From NCBI GenBank assembly GCA_019914995.1, contig CM034129.1:10657725-10721724 (forward strand): a stretch of DNA of 64,000 nt, given 5' to 3'. The stretch comes from Acanthochlamys bracteata (Eukaryota > Streptophyta > Magnoliopsida > Pandanales > Velloziaceae). Position 1 is the first letter of the stretch, and the number at the start of each line of letters is the position of its first letter. Under the pieces are notes generated by a model, which worked only from the letters and a program-made list of their open reading frames with translations, was not told where the DNA came from and searched no databases. Shown in pieces: positions 16,165-29,507 of the stretch. The position numbers and the translations under genes are program-made.

Positions 16165-16831
16165 GCAAAATTTCCAAAACCTTATTTGAAACTGCAAATA
16201 ACTGCGAGCAAAGGATCTATTACTATCAGTCTTTAAAAGAGCATTGAAAATGGCCCCAAAGTACTTATTATTATTAACTATTATTTTGTGGTCATTAATT
16301 AGTATGCTAAAGTGATAAATTTTATTGTTTGACTCAATAGCTATGCTTACTATGACTTTCCATCTCTTTCTTTCCTCACATGTTTATCATCAAAGCATAC
16401 ATTTTCTAGTTCCTAGTTACCATCAGCACTGGATAATTAGGAGCCATTAACATAACATCTAACTAATCAGAGAACTTCAGCAAGCATTAAACTGCACTAA
16501 CTTTTTGAGATTCATCAAAAGTTTGTATAAGCAGCTGATACTCATCTTCTTATCCACTTTTCTCATCCAAGTATATATGTCTTCAACATAATTAACGCGA
16601 TGACCAGAATTCATTCCAACTACATATTACACATTTTATCTGCAGATCATATATGAAAACTCCTCAGCAGCATAACTTTGTATTTTGTTACATTGTACAA
16701 AATCCAGTGTGATTTCTTCTTACACACTTACTAAAATCTTATTTGATCTTTTTATTAATTATCTTAAGTCTCCACAGGTAACCTTGCTCTAAGTAGGATC
16801 GTAAGCAAGTTCACTTACACCTTACACCCAA

Positions 16832-16854
16832 AGAGAGAGAGAGAGAGAGAGAGA
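16832..16854. repeat. GA dinucleotide microsatellite
   Basis: A perfect run of about 11 AG/GA units. Such runs are common in plant promoters and leaders. Confidence 0.9.
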
Positions 16855-18464
16855 ATGAGAAAAGGAATTGGGAACTGGGCAAGGGGAAAATAGGAATGCA
16901 GTTGATCTGGTGGAGAGATAAGGGTGCTGAGATTGAATTGAATGATGGGAGGCACATTGCAGTTGAAGAGAAGTTGAAAGCCATCCCTTTCCATAACTCT
17001 AACTTGGTATTTGGGTTACCAGAAATCTCAACTTTAAAACTCCCCAACACCAGTTTTAAAACACGTAGGAGCAGTTCCCAATTTTTGCATACCACAATAA
17101 CTTTAGCAAGTTAAAGCCCAGAAAACAATTCTTTCTATGTTCAGATAAAAAGGTGACTAGCTCTTTGCTTCATTGTATGTATACAAATACGCAGCAATAG
17201 ACACCAGCAATTACACATCTTTACTTGTCAATTTCATAAATAGCAGGTCCCTGAACTCTCTAAGAAAATGTTATGGAGTCTGGTTGTTTTAGAGAATGGG
17301 TGGGTATATTGCATTTCACACAGCACCATCCTAAACAATGTCTTTGGAATCAGACTCCATTGATTTGAAACGGGGTCCTACCTCATTCAACTTTCAATAA
17401 ACATCGTTACTTTAATATCAACACCAAAATTCCCAAATAGCCATTTCCTTCACTCATATTCCTTTTCCAGTTTCCATTCCAAAATTTCCAAAAACACCCC
17501 TACTTCTATATTATGAGATCATATTTCAAAACAGCCATTCATATTACACATATTGATTGATTGCGTATGCCATTGATGGCTCTGTCCTTGGATCTACTCA
17601 CGCTTCTCAGTCACAACAACGATTTTAATGGTTGGCTCAGATTGAAGAGTTAGGTTTCCAATTTAGTGCTTCACTTCCAACATGTGATTCTTCAATCGTT
17701 TTGCAAAAATGAATCTTATTTCCTACTAAATATTATGACAAAAGTGAGTCTGTTTCTTAGCGTTTCAATTAGAAAATCGATCGAAAGCTAGGAATTCATT
17801 GACAGTGCTTCTCCAGTTTAGCATTTAAAAATTGATGTAGACTTTGAAAAGGTGAAAATTAATTCTAAGTCTTACTCCTCAAAGGCTAAAAGACGCATAC
17901 AAATATCACAATGAAGTAACATCAGAGATCAAATGTAATCAGATAGTTGCATCTTTAACTTGAAATGATCAACTTGTTTACTGTGAGCAATAAAACTATG
18001 AAATTGTATCAGAGGCAAGTTTTTATTGCACAACTACTACAGAGTTGTGTGAGCACGAAATATGGAAATTAATTTCTGTATTTATTGAAATAGGAAAAAA
18101 ATTGACACCAGAGGTACTACATCAGGAGACAAATATCCTATACATGCTAGACATGCCATAAAACATAAGGTAATTGCATTTAACTTTATCAATGAAATTT
18201 TAAGTTTGTTGTAACATTGTTTCAGTTAAGTTGAATTAATGCTTTTAAGCTATTTTTTGCTATCATATTTGTTTTTTGAGTTTTTCCATTATAGGCATAA
18301 CTACTAAAATGGTCAGCGAATCATTGCTATTGAATGAAATAAGATTCACCACATCAAGTACAGGGATAAGCTTCAATTGAAAGAGATTAACTGTTTAGCA
18401 CAAGTTTCTAGTGGCTGTTGCAATGAGATTTACAACTGAAATGTAGTTAAGACCACTGTAACTA

Positions 18465-18891
18465 TAATACTTAGCTGTACAGTCATAGTCATATGTTATC
18501 ACAACCATCATTAATCAATAAAGCCATCAGCAAGACCAAGTAAATTTCAAAAACTTATTTGCATTTATAATAAGCTACGATGCACTAGTATATTGAAATA
18601 TAAACTCTAATATAATACTGCACGCTCATAGTCATATATTATCATAACCATCATTAATCAACAGAGCCATCAGCAAGACCAAGCAAAATTCAAAAACGTA
18701 TTTGCATTTGTAGTAAGCTAAGCCACACTAGTTATAATGAAACATAACCTCTAATATAATACTTGCTGTAAACTCATAATCATATGTTATCACAACCATC
18801 ATTAATCAACAAAGCCATCAGCAAGACCAAGTAAATTTCAAAAGCTTACTTGCATTTGATACACTAGTTATACTGAAATATAAAATCTAAC
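18465..18891. repeat. Tandem repeat, three copies of about 145 bases
   Basis: The phrase CATAGTCATATG-TTATCA followed by CCATCATTAATCAA and GCCATCAGCAAGACCAAG recurs starting at 18484, 18627 and 18775, so the periods are 143 and 148 bases. The last copy is shorter. Copies differ by scattered substitutions and small gaps, so the array is not recent. No reading frame is kept across copies. Confidence 0.9.
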
Positions 18892-21084
18892 AATCGTATT
18901 TAACTCGAAATATGACTCTAGCACAATATCATTAATTGTCTTTGCATTAAACAATGTTGTGAGTAGAAAATACCTACCTTGGAGAAAGTTTTTCTTAGGA
19001 TATGACTTTAGAAATCCTAGAATACAGTCGATTGTGGTATTCTTGTAGAATATGGCAACACAAACAAGATATCTTTTGAGCTCCTCTAGATGGGAGCATA
19101 GGAGTTAGGTAAAGCTCTAAAGTGGGAAAGGACAGATACAGGATGAGTACTGAGGGAACTGATGCTTCTTTATTGTCATTATTATTTATTTATTTAGTTG
19201 CTATTTATTGCAAGTTTTTCCTTATTTCCCAAAGAGGGGATTTCTGGAAAGAAGTGGGCAGATTTTGATTAGCAGGAAAAAAATAATTAAGATAACATTA
19301 ATGGCGGGCTGGGAAATGAAGAAGGGGGTCATAGGTCTTATGGTTCATTGCTCTCACCTGCCACAATTAAGGCTTCATTAAATTCTCTTTAATGCTTATT
19401 ATGAAACCCATCACTTTCCTCTCCTTCACCACCATCACTTCTCCCCATTTTAATGCAAGACCAACTCTTCTCCTTCACTAACTCTCTCATTGCATATATA
19501 ACGGACAACAGAGATCTTCATGTCACATGAAATATACAATCTAATTGTATGCAGTATTTAGAAATATTGATGCAAGTATATTGTTCATACCCGATTCCAG
19601 TATTTTGAAAACTCATAGATTAGTAGAATGTAATACTTCGCAAGTTTAATTCTCGATTGATGGCTGGGATGCAAAAAATGCTAACCAAAGTGTTATCATA
19701 TAAATATAGGATTGTATCTTTTTCTTCTGTCTCTCTCTCCCTCTTAAAAAAATAAAAAACAAAAATAAAGAGGATCATATCTTTTCTTCTTTTGTTCCTT
19801 GAGGAGAAAAGTGAGTATGACATGAGCCCAACCAGAATAATTTACCCAATTTCAACATTGAATTTAATTTACAAGAAGTTTCAATGCCATGAAGTCGTGT
19901 GTTCTGCATAAAACAAACATGCTAATGACAGTATACCTAGAAGTAACTCTTATGATAGGAGTTATTAATATTAGTATTCAAGAATGCACCAAGTAATGCA
20001 TCTTGCAAAAGGCTTTCCCTATAAAAAGAGTGGTACATGCGTTTGTCCAAATGCTTAGGAAGCAGTTTAGATATTAGCGCACAAGTTTTAAAGTTGTAGA
20101 GGTCCCAGCTTGACTAGGTTTAGGACTTCAGATGTAGAAAGGAAGATGGGAAGGGCAAGCAGAACTAATAAAAAGCCTGCGGAGTGAGTGGCGCAAGATA
20201 TTGTTTATGGCCTAACAAGAGATGTTAGAGAAGATAATTTTAAAGAAAAACGATCATTTCCATTAATTGCTTATACAATAAAAGAATTTTCAATTTGTTG
20301 GAGAAGATCAAAGCAGATTCGCTATATTTACATGTTACCATACTACTGTTTAACATGATCCATCAATATTGATTCTTCCACATATTTGCAAATGAAGATT
20401 CAAAAGTGGCATCTTCATTGGCTTGGTTATTTGCTTTCTCAAAGCAATGCGCTCTAAGCAATGGAGTCCCACGAACTTCTCATGAAACTAATCCACCAAT
20501 GCATGTTGAATTCTCACAGGGATTTTACAAAAGAAAAGGAAATCAGCACTACAAGAGGAGCATAATAGATTTCTTGGATAACCCTACCAGACTTCCACAA
20601 GTGCACGACTAGTTCGTAGCTTTTCTTGAATTTGTTTGAATGTCTGCCTCAGAAGAGGAGTATCAAGATTAATTTGCATAAAAGAAAAACAAATGGGTTT
20701 GACTGAGAAAAGATGAATGTGTCAAGATTCCTGCTAGTTGAGTAGAGCAACTTCCTTTTATGAGGAGTTATTGGTGAGAGCTAAACAACTAGAGCAACTA
20801 ATTATGAAGTTTGAGATCATAAGCAGCAGGATTCAATCAAGGCTAATACAGCAAGGATCAGTTATTGGTGAGAGCTAAACAACCAGAAGTTGGTAATCTT
20901 ACACATTAAAAAGTGCTTTTTACTGAACCATACTTCATATTTGCCACACATCTACCAGCTCAGAACTTCTAACAGTTCTAAAAAAAATTTATAAATATAG
21001 TCAAGATGTCATTAATTCTTAGGCAATAAAATTTATAGCCAATCAAGAAAGTAAGTGCAATACAAATATATCAAAACCTTACCT

Positions 21085-24000
21085 CTAGTCAAATGCATAT
21101 GGATCATCTGTATAAGGATTTAAAGATCCCTCCGAGCAAAGATCACCAATAACAGAAGTACATGCAGGGGTCCCAGCAATTACCTGATAGAAATAATACC
21201 ACATATGAAAAAATCAGCAGTCCAATCTGCGGTAAAATATAGGCCAAGAAGGGTCGCACCTTTCTCATCAATAAAAACTTAGTAAGAGAGATTCATCAGG
21301 CAGGTAATGAAAAAGTAAAACAGTCCTGACAATCTGGATGGCATTCATTTATATAGTTCTTTGTAATATAGACATTTGGACGCTTAACAGAGACTTAACA
21401 AAATTCTCCCATCAGATTAGTCAGAGTTCGCAATAGCACATAGTACAGATTTATGATGTTCGAGCATTCATTCTAGAACATCAAAACACATAGCTATGCA
21501 AGTTTTGGAACAAAAGGGAGAAAGAGGGTGGAGTTCAACTTCCATGTTACAAATATCACAGATGTAATTTGCAATATACTTACATAGAAGAGCAAACGAA
21601 GAACATAACAACTTATTAGGAATCAGTAAAACTGACAAGACATCAATTTATAACTCCTAAGCATACAAGAAAATTCCTACTTTAGGATTCTTTTCCAAAA
21701 GCAATTTGACAACTTCCAATGAAGGAATTCAAAAAGTTCTAATCAGTAAATATAAAAAACGTCAAGGAGCATATCTGGCAATCAGAAAATTCCAAGCAGT
21801 AATTGGTATTATGAAGTAAAACCTAGAAAGCAATTATAGGTGGGAATGCAAAACCAAAGAAGTAGGTTGTTTTTACCTTCCTCATTTTCATGACATTATT
21901 GTTCACAGCTGGAGTCCTGGTCCGCTGTCTCTTAGGAACATTGGGCTCCAGGAATAAGAAGGCATAAATCAACACTTTGAATAAATAATGTTTCTATTTT
22001 TCATCAACCAAAAAAGGTTTACCCCAAACATAAAAGTGCTCTTTGTTTTCTTGTGCTTCGTAATTCTCCCATTCATAGTCTCCACTTCATACTCATGATG
22101 TGTTACCTGCAATATGGATCAACTCATGTAACTCGTCTAAAGAGAGATGGAATCATTGAGAATGTAAGGAAAAAAGTTGTAAATGTTCCACATAGCTCGA
22201 GCATCATTTTTATTTGTACTGAAAATAAAGAACAATGACAAGGAAAGGAGTTGCCAAATAGTAAAAGGGCAACCACGATAGTTCAGGTACCTTGCTGCGC
22301 TTAGGAATAGTAGCTCTGCTTCCCCTGTTCCCATTGTGCACTTTCTTCATCAGATTTACCACAGGGGTGCTTGCCAATCCTGACAAATCTACATCCTGAA
22401 AGACTTGCAGCAAAAGGAGTCAGTGAGATCATTCATATTCCTACTAACAAGAAACCAATGACTAAACTGTTTAATACAACCTTTCTTCCATTTTCTATTC
22501 GCTGCGAAGATAGCCTCTTCTCCTTTCCGTTGTAAGTTCCACCCATCTTTATTGATGAATTGGAGTGTTCCTGCAAGGAAGAGTACAGTCATACATTATG
22601 CAACTACAGAACATATATACGGCGCTTTATGCTGCTAGGTCTATTGCATGCTTCATTAGAAAGACTACTATTACGTGAACAATCATTTCCTGTGATTGAG
22701 GAGCATGACTGTTTTCCTTACATATTTCCAAGTATGGTTGAACTCAATTGAGCTTGGTGTTTGATCTTTATAAGTTTGTTTCTATTAGAGTTAAGTGGTA
22801 GATAAGAAAAGTGGGGCCCAATTGCATGCTTGGGTAGGTCTAATAACTCTAGGAGTTCATGCATTGTCCGATAATCTATAATATAGAGAGTAGTTAGAAT
22901 TCTACAAAAAGAAAATAACCTTTTATCTACATACTACAAAAAATGATAGCTGCATATACGGAATAACCTTATAAAAGTAAGGTTCCTATGCAAGTGTCTG
23001 GATAATGACTATTCTTGGAATTTGGAGATGCATCCGAAATTCCGAACAAGTTAATAGAAATTTCCATAAGCCCGAAAACTGGTAGCTATTACCCAATGGT
23101 GGCTTCAAATAAGGAAAAAATGTACTTAAAGCTCATCGAAACATCTATAAGCAAACCTTTGAATTCACTACTTGATCATTCTGTTGGTTTTCACTCATCA
23201 CTTTCCACTGCAGTTGTAACAGAGCCTTTTGCTTTTCCTCCTGCAAAGTACATTGTAAAGTTCATGTGCACTTAAAAACGACAAATCAGTGCTAACAGGA
23301 TAGTATGCAAAGAAGCTCTCTTATTATCACTTATACCTTTGATTTCTGCAGCTCCAATTCGTCCTGTAATTTTCTATATTCATCTTCATGTGCCAGCTTA
23401 ATAGCTTGCATCTGAACTTCATGCTCTTTTCTCAGAGAAGAAATTCTCTGGGTTGACAAAAGTAAACAAACCAAACAATGTTATCAAAACCCCTGAGAAC
23501 AATTCATTAATAGAACAGAACTATGTGAATTGTACTTCTCTCATTTCATTCTCAGCTTGAAGCTGCAAACGTTGTAGTTCCTCCTTATGATGGGCTCTAA
23601 TATTTGATTCTCTCTGATCAATCTCCTGCTGGATTCTAGCAATCTGTTGGACATAAAAGAATGATTAAAATCCTTCCACTTTTACATGTCAAATGGCAAA
23701 CTGTAAAAATGGCAAGAATATACTACTTGTAACTTTATGCATACCATTGCTCCATTTTCCTCCTTAACACGCATCAAATACTGGTCAGCTTCTTCTTTGT
23801 TCTTTAAAAGTCTCTCTTCATGCATGCTTTCAAGTTCTTTGATAAGTTTCTCTGTCTGTATTTAATTAAACAGAAACATCAACCGCAAATTTTAGCACTT
23901 TTTATGAACACAAATCAGAAGTTACTAATCATAACTTCATAATTCATACCTTTGCTTTTTCAGCATTAACAATCTCGACTTTCTCTGTCTCACACTTCCT

Positions 24001-27000
24001 TCTGATATCATTAATTGCCTACCAAATTGGAATAGGATCCGATGTCAATCATTTTGCAAAAGAACATTCATCCTCATCAACAGAAAAATATTGTTACCTG
24101 ATCATTCCACTGGGATATTTCCTTCAGATGCTTAGACAGCTCTAGTTGCTTCCCTTCAAGCATCAAATCATACTGATTTTTCATTTCAGTAAGTTTGACT
24201 GTAGCTGCAGAAAGAGATTCCTGGATCTGGGACATAAACGTCAGAACTATAAGGACATTCATTTATAAGGCACCCAGGGAAATATTAGAAATTGGTATAT
24301 TGTAAGATACCTCCAGTTTCTGTTCTTCCAGCTGCTTCTCTTTGTCCTTGTATTGTTGATTGAGTTGGTCTTTCTCAGCTAGAGCCTTATGCAGCTCGCT
24401 CACTCTATCCTCTAGTGTAGAGATGTTATGATCACGTGTTGCTATCTCATTCTGCAGAACCCCTACTTCATCAGATCGTTCATCTAGCTTTAATTGAGAT
24501 TTGCACTTATAGTCCTGATATTCTGATTCTAGATTTGAAAACTTCTCTAACATCTCTTCCTGCAAAGAAAATGGTTAAATTCAGACTATCGAGAAAGAAA
24601 TTGTGGGTAATCAACATAAGGGTAATATACAACCATTTGATTGTTAGCTGAGCTGGAAGCTTCTGATATATGTTTCAATTTATCATCCAACACTCTAGCC
24701 ATATTCTCCAAATCAACCTTTTCTGAAACAAGACTCTCAGCTTTAGACTCTAGTTCTCGTATTTTATCTTCTGCTAAACGGCACTCTTCAGCATGTTGCA
24801 CCATAACAAACTCTTGTGCTTTCAGAAACTCCATCATTTTACTCCTTGTTTCTTCATGTTCTAATTTCAATCCATCATAATCTGATCTGACCTCTAACAG
24901 TCGTTTCTGCAGTTCATCAATTTTATCCTTGGCAGATTCTCCAATTAAATCCTTCTCTTTCTGGGCCTTTTGGCAGTAACTTTCTGTCAATGTGAATAGA
25001 CGGAGAACATTATTGGACATAACTCCACTTTGTTGATCAAATTCAACAAACTTGGCCACTAGATTATTGTATGAAGCTTCAAGTGTCTTCACTTCTCTCT
25101 CTGATTTCTCCGCTCTGCTTAGAAGTTTATCATTGGTACTTTGGAGAATGTTACTGTCATGTTCCAATTTATCCAGAGTGTCTTTCAAGAGTTTGCAAGT
25201 TTCCTCCTTTAGCACCAATTCGTGTTGCATCCTTTGCAGTTCCATGTCAAGAGCCTGCATGTGCACCTTATTTTCACCAGCAGAATTCTCAAATTCCTTA
25301 ATGAGAGCATCTGTATTAGAACAGTCTCTGTTAGTTCAGTTCTAACTTCAGAAGAACAGTCAAAAGTTTAATATGCTAATTGATGATATTCTGCAGGTAG
25401 GTTCACATGCTACATCTAATACAACAATCTGTAGTCCTTCAGAATGCTAATTTAACACCGATGCTCATTCTACAATCACCAATTTCAACCCTGAAATAGA
25501 AAAGTACCCTTTCTATTTATCATATCTGCTGATGCAATGCTTTCCTCTCTGAATCTTTTCTCCATTTCTTCTTTCTCATTTGAAAGTTTCAGTATATCAT
25601 GCCTCCCTGCCAAGTTAGAAGCAAAGAAGCATCATGTGTGATTATTGTTTCCATATCAAGTTGTTTCTGGACATTGCTAGCTTGTAGGTTCCATAACCAG
25701 CAAAAATAATAAAGAATAATGCTTCTGCAATACAAACTGAATGTTTTCATGTTTATACTCAGCTGAAACTTCACAAGGACAAAGAGGTTTGAAGTTCTCA
25801 CCTGTCTCTATAGTCCTTCCTGCACATTCTAGTTTTGCTGATAGATCATGTATTTGGTCATTGGCATCATCTAAACCTTTTATACTCTCTGAAAGTTTCT
25901 CTTCTAGTAATTTCTTATCCTCCTCGACTTTAAAAAGAAAAGAAGATGAGAGTAAAACATATGCGTCCTTAAGTCAACAGAATAGCTAAATAGACCAATA
26001 CCAGCTCGAGCTTGGCAAGCTAAGTGCTGTAAAGTTTCAGTAAGCTGGTCACAAAGCATCTTGGTGGAAGAAAGTTTTGAGTCAAGCCCCTTCCAGAGTT
26101 TAGCATCTTCTGCATGTTTCACTCTGACCATTGCATTTTCATTCATTGCTTCTTGCAGTTTAGCCTCTAGCATTTGTACATGTTCTTCTGTTCTTTTCAA
26201 TTTTGCTTGCTTCAAAAGCATCATTCAATGTTAGTTGTGTAATTTGAAAGATCATACAACATCAGCAGAAAGGAAAGCCAAAGCAAATTACAGCGACAAC
26301 TTTTGAAAGCATGGCTAGACATGTAGTTCTCCATAACATAGTACGACATGTGAAGAACGTTAAGAACCTAGTCATGAGAAGCTAATAGAAGGGCCAATAC
26401 TTTGTAGAGTTTCCAGACCACTATACAAAATTGATTTCCTTGTATTTATAGTTCTGAACATTATCAAGTTCCAGATAATGAAAGCTGGAATTACTGTGTG
26501 AAATTAAATACTAATAAATCTCCTTCCTTCAAGCCTAGCAAGTGCAACTAGGTGCATGACACAAGGACTCTCAGTGGGACTGTCCAATGTTCAAAGAATG
26601 CAATCAAACTTGATCAAAGATACAGAAGGAATCTCAGAGGGACATGTCAGGAGAGTAACTAGCATTTAGTATATAATAGCTATGCAGTGTGTTATCAGAA
26701 AATCCAACCAATAAAGTTCAGGATAGTGTGTGGGCTAAGAAAACCCACATCCGGCCCATAAACCCTAATGGCCCAGACCAAGTTTGATGGGTCTAACACT
26801 CTAACAGGCGCAGTCAAAATATATTCATTTAATTTGACAATTCAATTTACTATAACAAGGAAACTATTATTTTATAATTTAGTATGAAACAAATGTCAGA
26901 TTTATATATTTAGACATATAAATTTATTACTAAATGATAAAGTGGTTAATAAAATTTACATGTACATACTAAAGAATAGCATTTTTTAATCAAAGTTCAG

Positions 27001-27711
27001 CATTTTTTAATCAAAGTTATGTATATTAGTGATATAACATGCCTATTACCAGCTTAGTAGTCAGGTTCTTTTAGTAAAACGGTCTCAAAATCTTAACAGT
27101 AGCCCGGCCCTTAAATTTGCAGGCTGGACTGGCCGCGCCCTTTGGCGCCCTCCTGCCGGTCCTTTGACAGCCCTAAGATACTTTGCCAAGTATAGAACAG
27201 CTATGCACACAATAATGTAACTATGAACACACAATTAAACAAACTAAGACAAAGAAGTCAGAAACATAAAACTGCAAGATAATAACTAAATAAAAATGTC
27301 AGAGACAGAAAAATATAAAGCAAAATTCTACCATCATTTCGAGATCAGTCTTTGCTGAAGCCTGTTCCTTCAGCAACTTCTCTGAAAGGATAGATAACAA
27401 ATTCATCAAAAAACACAGAAGAAGTATTTTAAAACGAGGCCCGACAACAAAACAAATTGTTGATAAAGCAGAAATTATAGAATACTGTAATTAGACCTTC
27501 CTAAAGCTGAAATTCAGAAACAACCTGAGTACTGAGAGGGGAGAGAAAGACCTGCAGTGAACTTCAGATTAGCAAAGTTCCCGTAGGAGACAGAGTCGGA
27601 AGTTGTCCATAGACTAGCAGTACCCATCGTCCGTGCAGCTCCACCTAGGGCTCCGTTCAAGGATCTTAGGTGATCCAAGCTCTTCATTCCCGAAATCCCT
27701 GACTTCTGCAT
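21085..27711 (-). CDS. ZYP1: ZYP1 synaptonemal complex transverse filament protein
   Basis: Eighteen exons join in phase into 875 residues (Arabidopsis ZYP1a is ~871): 27552-27711, 27332-27381, 26002-26209, 25802-25927, 25508-25606, 24634-25310, 24311-24559, 24098-24226, 23950-24018, 23745-23855, 23536-23643, 23337-23447, 23157-23240, 22481-22570, 22291-22395, 22023-22106, 21877-21945 and 21085-21183. The start [13 protein letters not shown] matches the family start. Residues ~60-700 are heptad-rich coiled coil, with family phrases such as [20 protein letters not shown] and [19 protein letters not shown]. The tail is basic and ends [17 protein letters not shown]1 bridges homologous chromosome axes in meiotic prophase and limits crossover number. 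The exon at 24098-24226 has an alternative acceptor six bases inside. Expression should be meiotic; no element proving that is visible. Confidence 0.96.
26690..27180. other. ZYP1 intron 2 with site II/telo-box motifs and a possible hAT terminus
   Basis: ZYP1 intron 2 spans 26210-27331. At 26753-26776 it contains GGCCCA, then AAACCCTAA, then GGCCCA, a spacing known from plant growth-gene promoters. At about 27165-27178 the reverse complement begins TAGGGCTGTCAAA, like a hAT end, followed by a GC-rich stretch foreign to its AT-rich surroundings. No matching left end was found. Confidence 0.35.
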
Positions 27712-28264
27712 CTTCAATACCTAATATCCTAACCAGAGAGATCTCGTCAGTTAAACTCGAAATACTTCACAATCCTTAGCCAATTTCAACCAAATTTAGG
27801 GAAAATAGCATATTAGACCCAAATTAGACCCGAATATATCTTGGAGACAGAATCGAGGAAACAACAGATATCGTAACCTTAGAACATAGATCTTCACCGA
27901 CCTAGCCACAAACGCCCCAAGATTTTAACTACATCAGATATCAATTAAATAGTCCCAGAAACAACTTCCTCATCCACATCCGTTAGAAAACACATAACGA
28001 AACACGAATCTACAAAACCAGAGAACGGAATGTAAGCCGATTGAACTCCAAAATTTCCACAATCCTTCCTCAGTTTCACTAGGGATTGAAAATTGGTGGA
28101 TAAAAAAGATAAGAGAAAGAAATCAAGCAAAATAGTAAAAGAAATATAACTGCAAACCCTAGATCTCCGAAACCCTAATGGCTAGATCACCCGAGCTCGT
28201 TTTCTTCCTCGGCGCCGGAGAGAAAATGACCGTTCGAAAATAAGAGAGCGCGAAGAGGGAGTCG

Positions 28265-28274
28265 CTATTTATAG
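28265..28274 (-). promoter_or_regulatory. TATA box of ZYP1
   Basis: The minus strand reads CTATAAATAG, about 555 bases upstream of the start codon. A leader with at least one intron is implied; an acceptor-like TTAG|GATATT lies just upstream of the ATG. A telo-box (AAACCCTAA on the plus strand) lies near 28169, inside the predicted leader. Confidence 0.65.
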
Positions 28275-28520
28275 GCTCGGGAATCGAAAGCGTGCGTCTT
28301 ATGCGGAATTGCCAACGAGATGCAGCTGATTACACTTACGGAATTTTGCAAATAAAGGCCTCGTACTAATTACTTTCACTGTTTCTACTCTGTAAATTCA
28401 TTTTGGCATAATAAGTGCTTTACTAAGAAAACGTGTATGTGGGTACATCTATATAGATTTGTATACATACAATAGAAAATAGACATATCTGTACATACAT
28501 ATTCAAATTTAACATGTCTG

Positions 28521-28780
28521 GGTGCGTTTGACATCATATTTCAAAAGCAGCTTTTCAACTTTTTCTCATCTTACGTTTTTCAATATATATTTTATAAATA
28601 TTTAAAAAATTTATTTAAAAATTTAGATAGTGTAGAAAATTTTACATAATAAAAATTTTTTATTGTATATTTTTATTATTTTTTTGAAAGTAAAAAATAT
28701 AGAATTTGTTTTTTAAAAAGAATAAAAAAATATTCTCTATTTTAAAGAAATTTTATTTCATAAGCAATTTCAAACGCACG
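28521..28780. mobile_element. AT-rich MITE with GGTGCGTTTGA ends
   Basis: The left end reads GGTGCGTTTGACAT. The right end, reverse-complemented, reads CGTGCGTTTGAAATTGC. The interior shares long phrases with 44415-44674 and 50763-51001 (for example TATTTTATAAATAT, AAAAAATTTATTTAAA and TTTAGA-AGTGTAGAA), so all three are one family in the same orientation. It lies upstream of both ZYP1 and the PPR gene. Confidence 0.65.
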
Positions 28781-29299
28781 CTCTATATATCCGTGCATAT
28801 ACATATATATAATATACACACACATATTTATATATTAAAGTTTTTTTAAGTGCATTTTTCAGCGTAAATCAGTGGTTCTTGGCTTTTTGCACGGTCCATT
28901 TTCTGAAACAATGATTATAACATGACTAAAAATTTGTTAAATTTGATTTATGGTGTTCAATTGTGTAAATCGGCATTGAACGGTTTTGATATTTCGTTTG
29001 AAGCAAAATGGAAAGTTAAAAATTACTCGGCATTAAAATGAAAACCAAAAATCAGAAAAATTCTAGTTATATAAAAGTTGAAAGTATTAAAGAAACGAAT
29101 TAATAAGGTTTGCAAAATTTTAGTTTATGTTAAATAATTAATTATTATAAAACTATATCGATAGATAATATTATCAATAGAAACTTAAAAACACATTGAT
29201 AAAATAAAATAACTTAAATTTTCAGTATAAATTTGTAAAGTCGTTTTTTTCCTGCGCAGCATGACAAGTTAAACTAAAAAATACCCCCCACCATATTTA

Positions 29300-29507
29300 G
29301 GATTTGTTCTTTTCACCGAAAAATTTACTTCTCTCAACTTTTAACATCTTATTTTCAAACACAAAATAATATAAAAAATTATCAAAATTTGCTTCCAATT
29401 TAATTTTATTATAAAATAATATAAAAATTTAACTCATTTTTAATAATACTATTTCTAATAATTTAATTATAAAAAATTCAGTTTCAAAATCAAAAAACCA
29501 CACCTTA
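29300..29507. mobile_element. MITE-like element, TTCTTTT-type ends
   Basis: The left end reads GGATTTGTTCTTTTCACC and the right end, reverse-complemented, reads AAGGTGTGGTTTTTTGATTT. It resembles the clearer element at 36933-37121. Borders are approximate. Confidence 0.4.

Larger units (their letters stand above)
16170..21084. other. About 5 kb without a recognisable protein gene
   Basis: This is the largest gap between genes in the window. Frames up to about 94 residues occur (for example 16811-17095 and 20406-20612) but none resembles a known protein or shows codon structure. It holds a GA microsatellite at 16832-16854, an imperfect inverted repeat at 17273-17360 and a threefold tandem repeat at 18465-18891. 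The right end must contain the ZYP1 3' UTR. A non-coding transcript is possible but not shown. Confidence 0.5.

Noticed and set aside
18465-18891. Regularly spaced repeats that could look like a CRISPR array
   Set aside because: The unit is ~145 bases and nearly the whole unit repeats, without unique spacers, in a plant nuclear context.
20406-20612. 68-residue frame in the 5-kb gap
   Set aside because: No recognisable domain and no supporting gene structure.
26690-26806. TG...CA-bounded stretch that could be read as a solo long terminal repeat
   Set aside because: No target duplication, no second copy and too short to support such a call.
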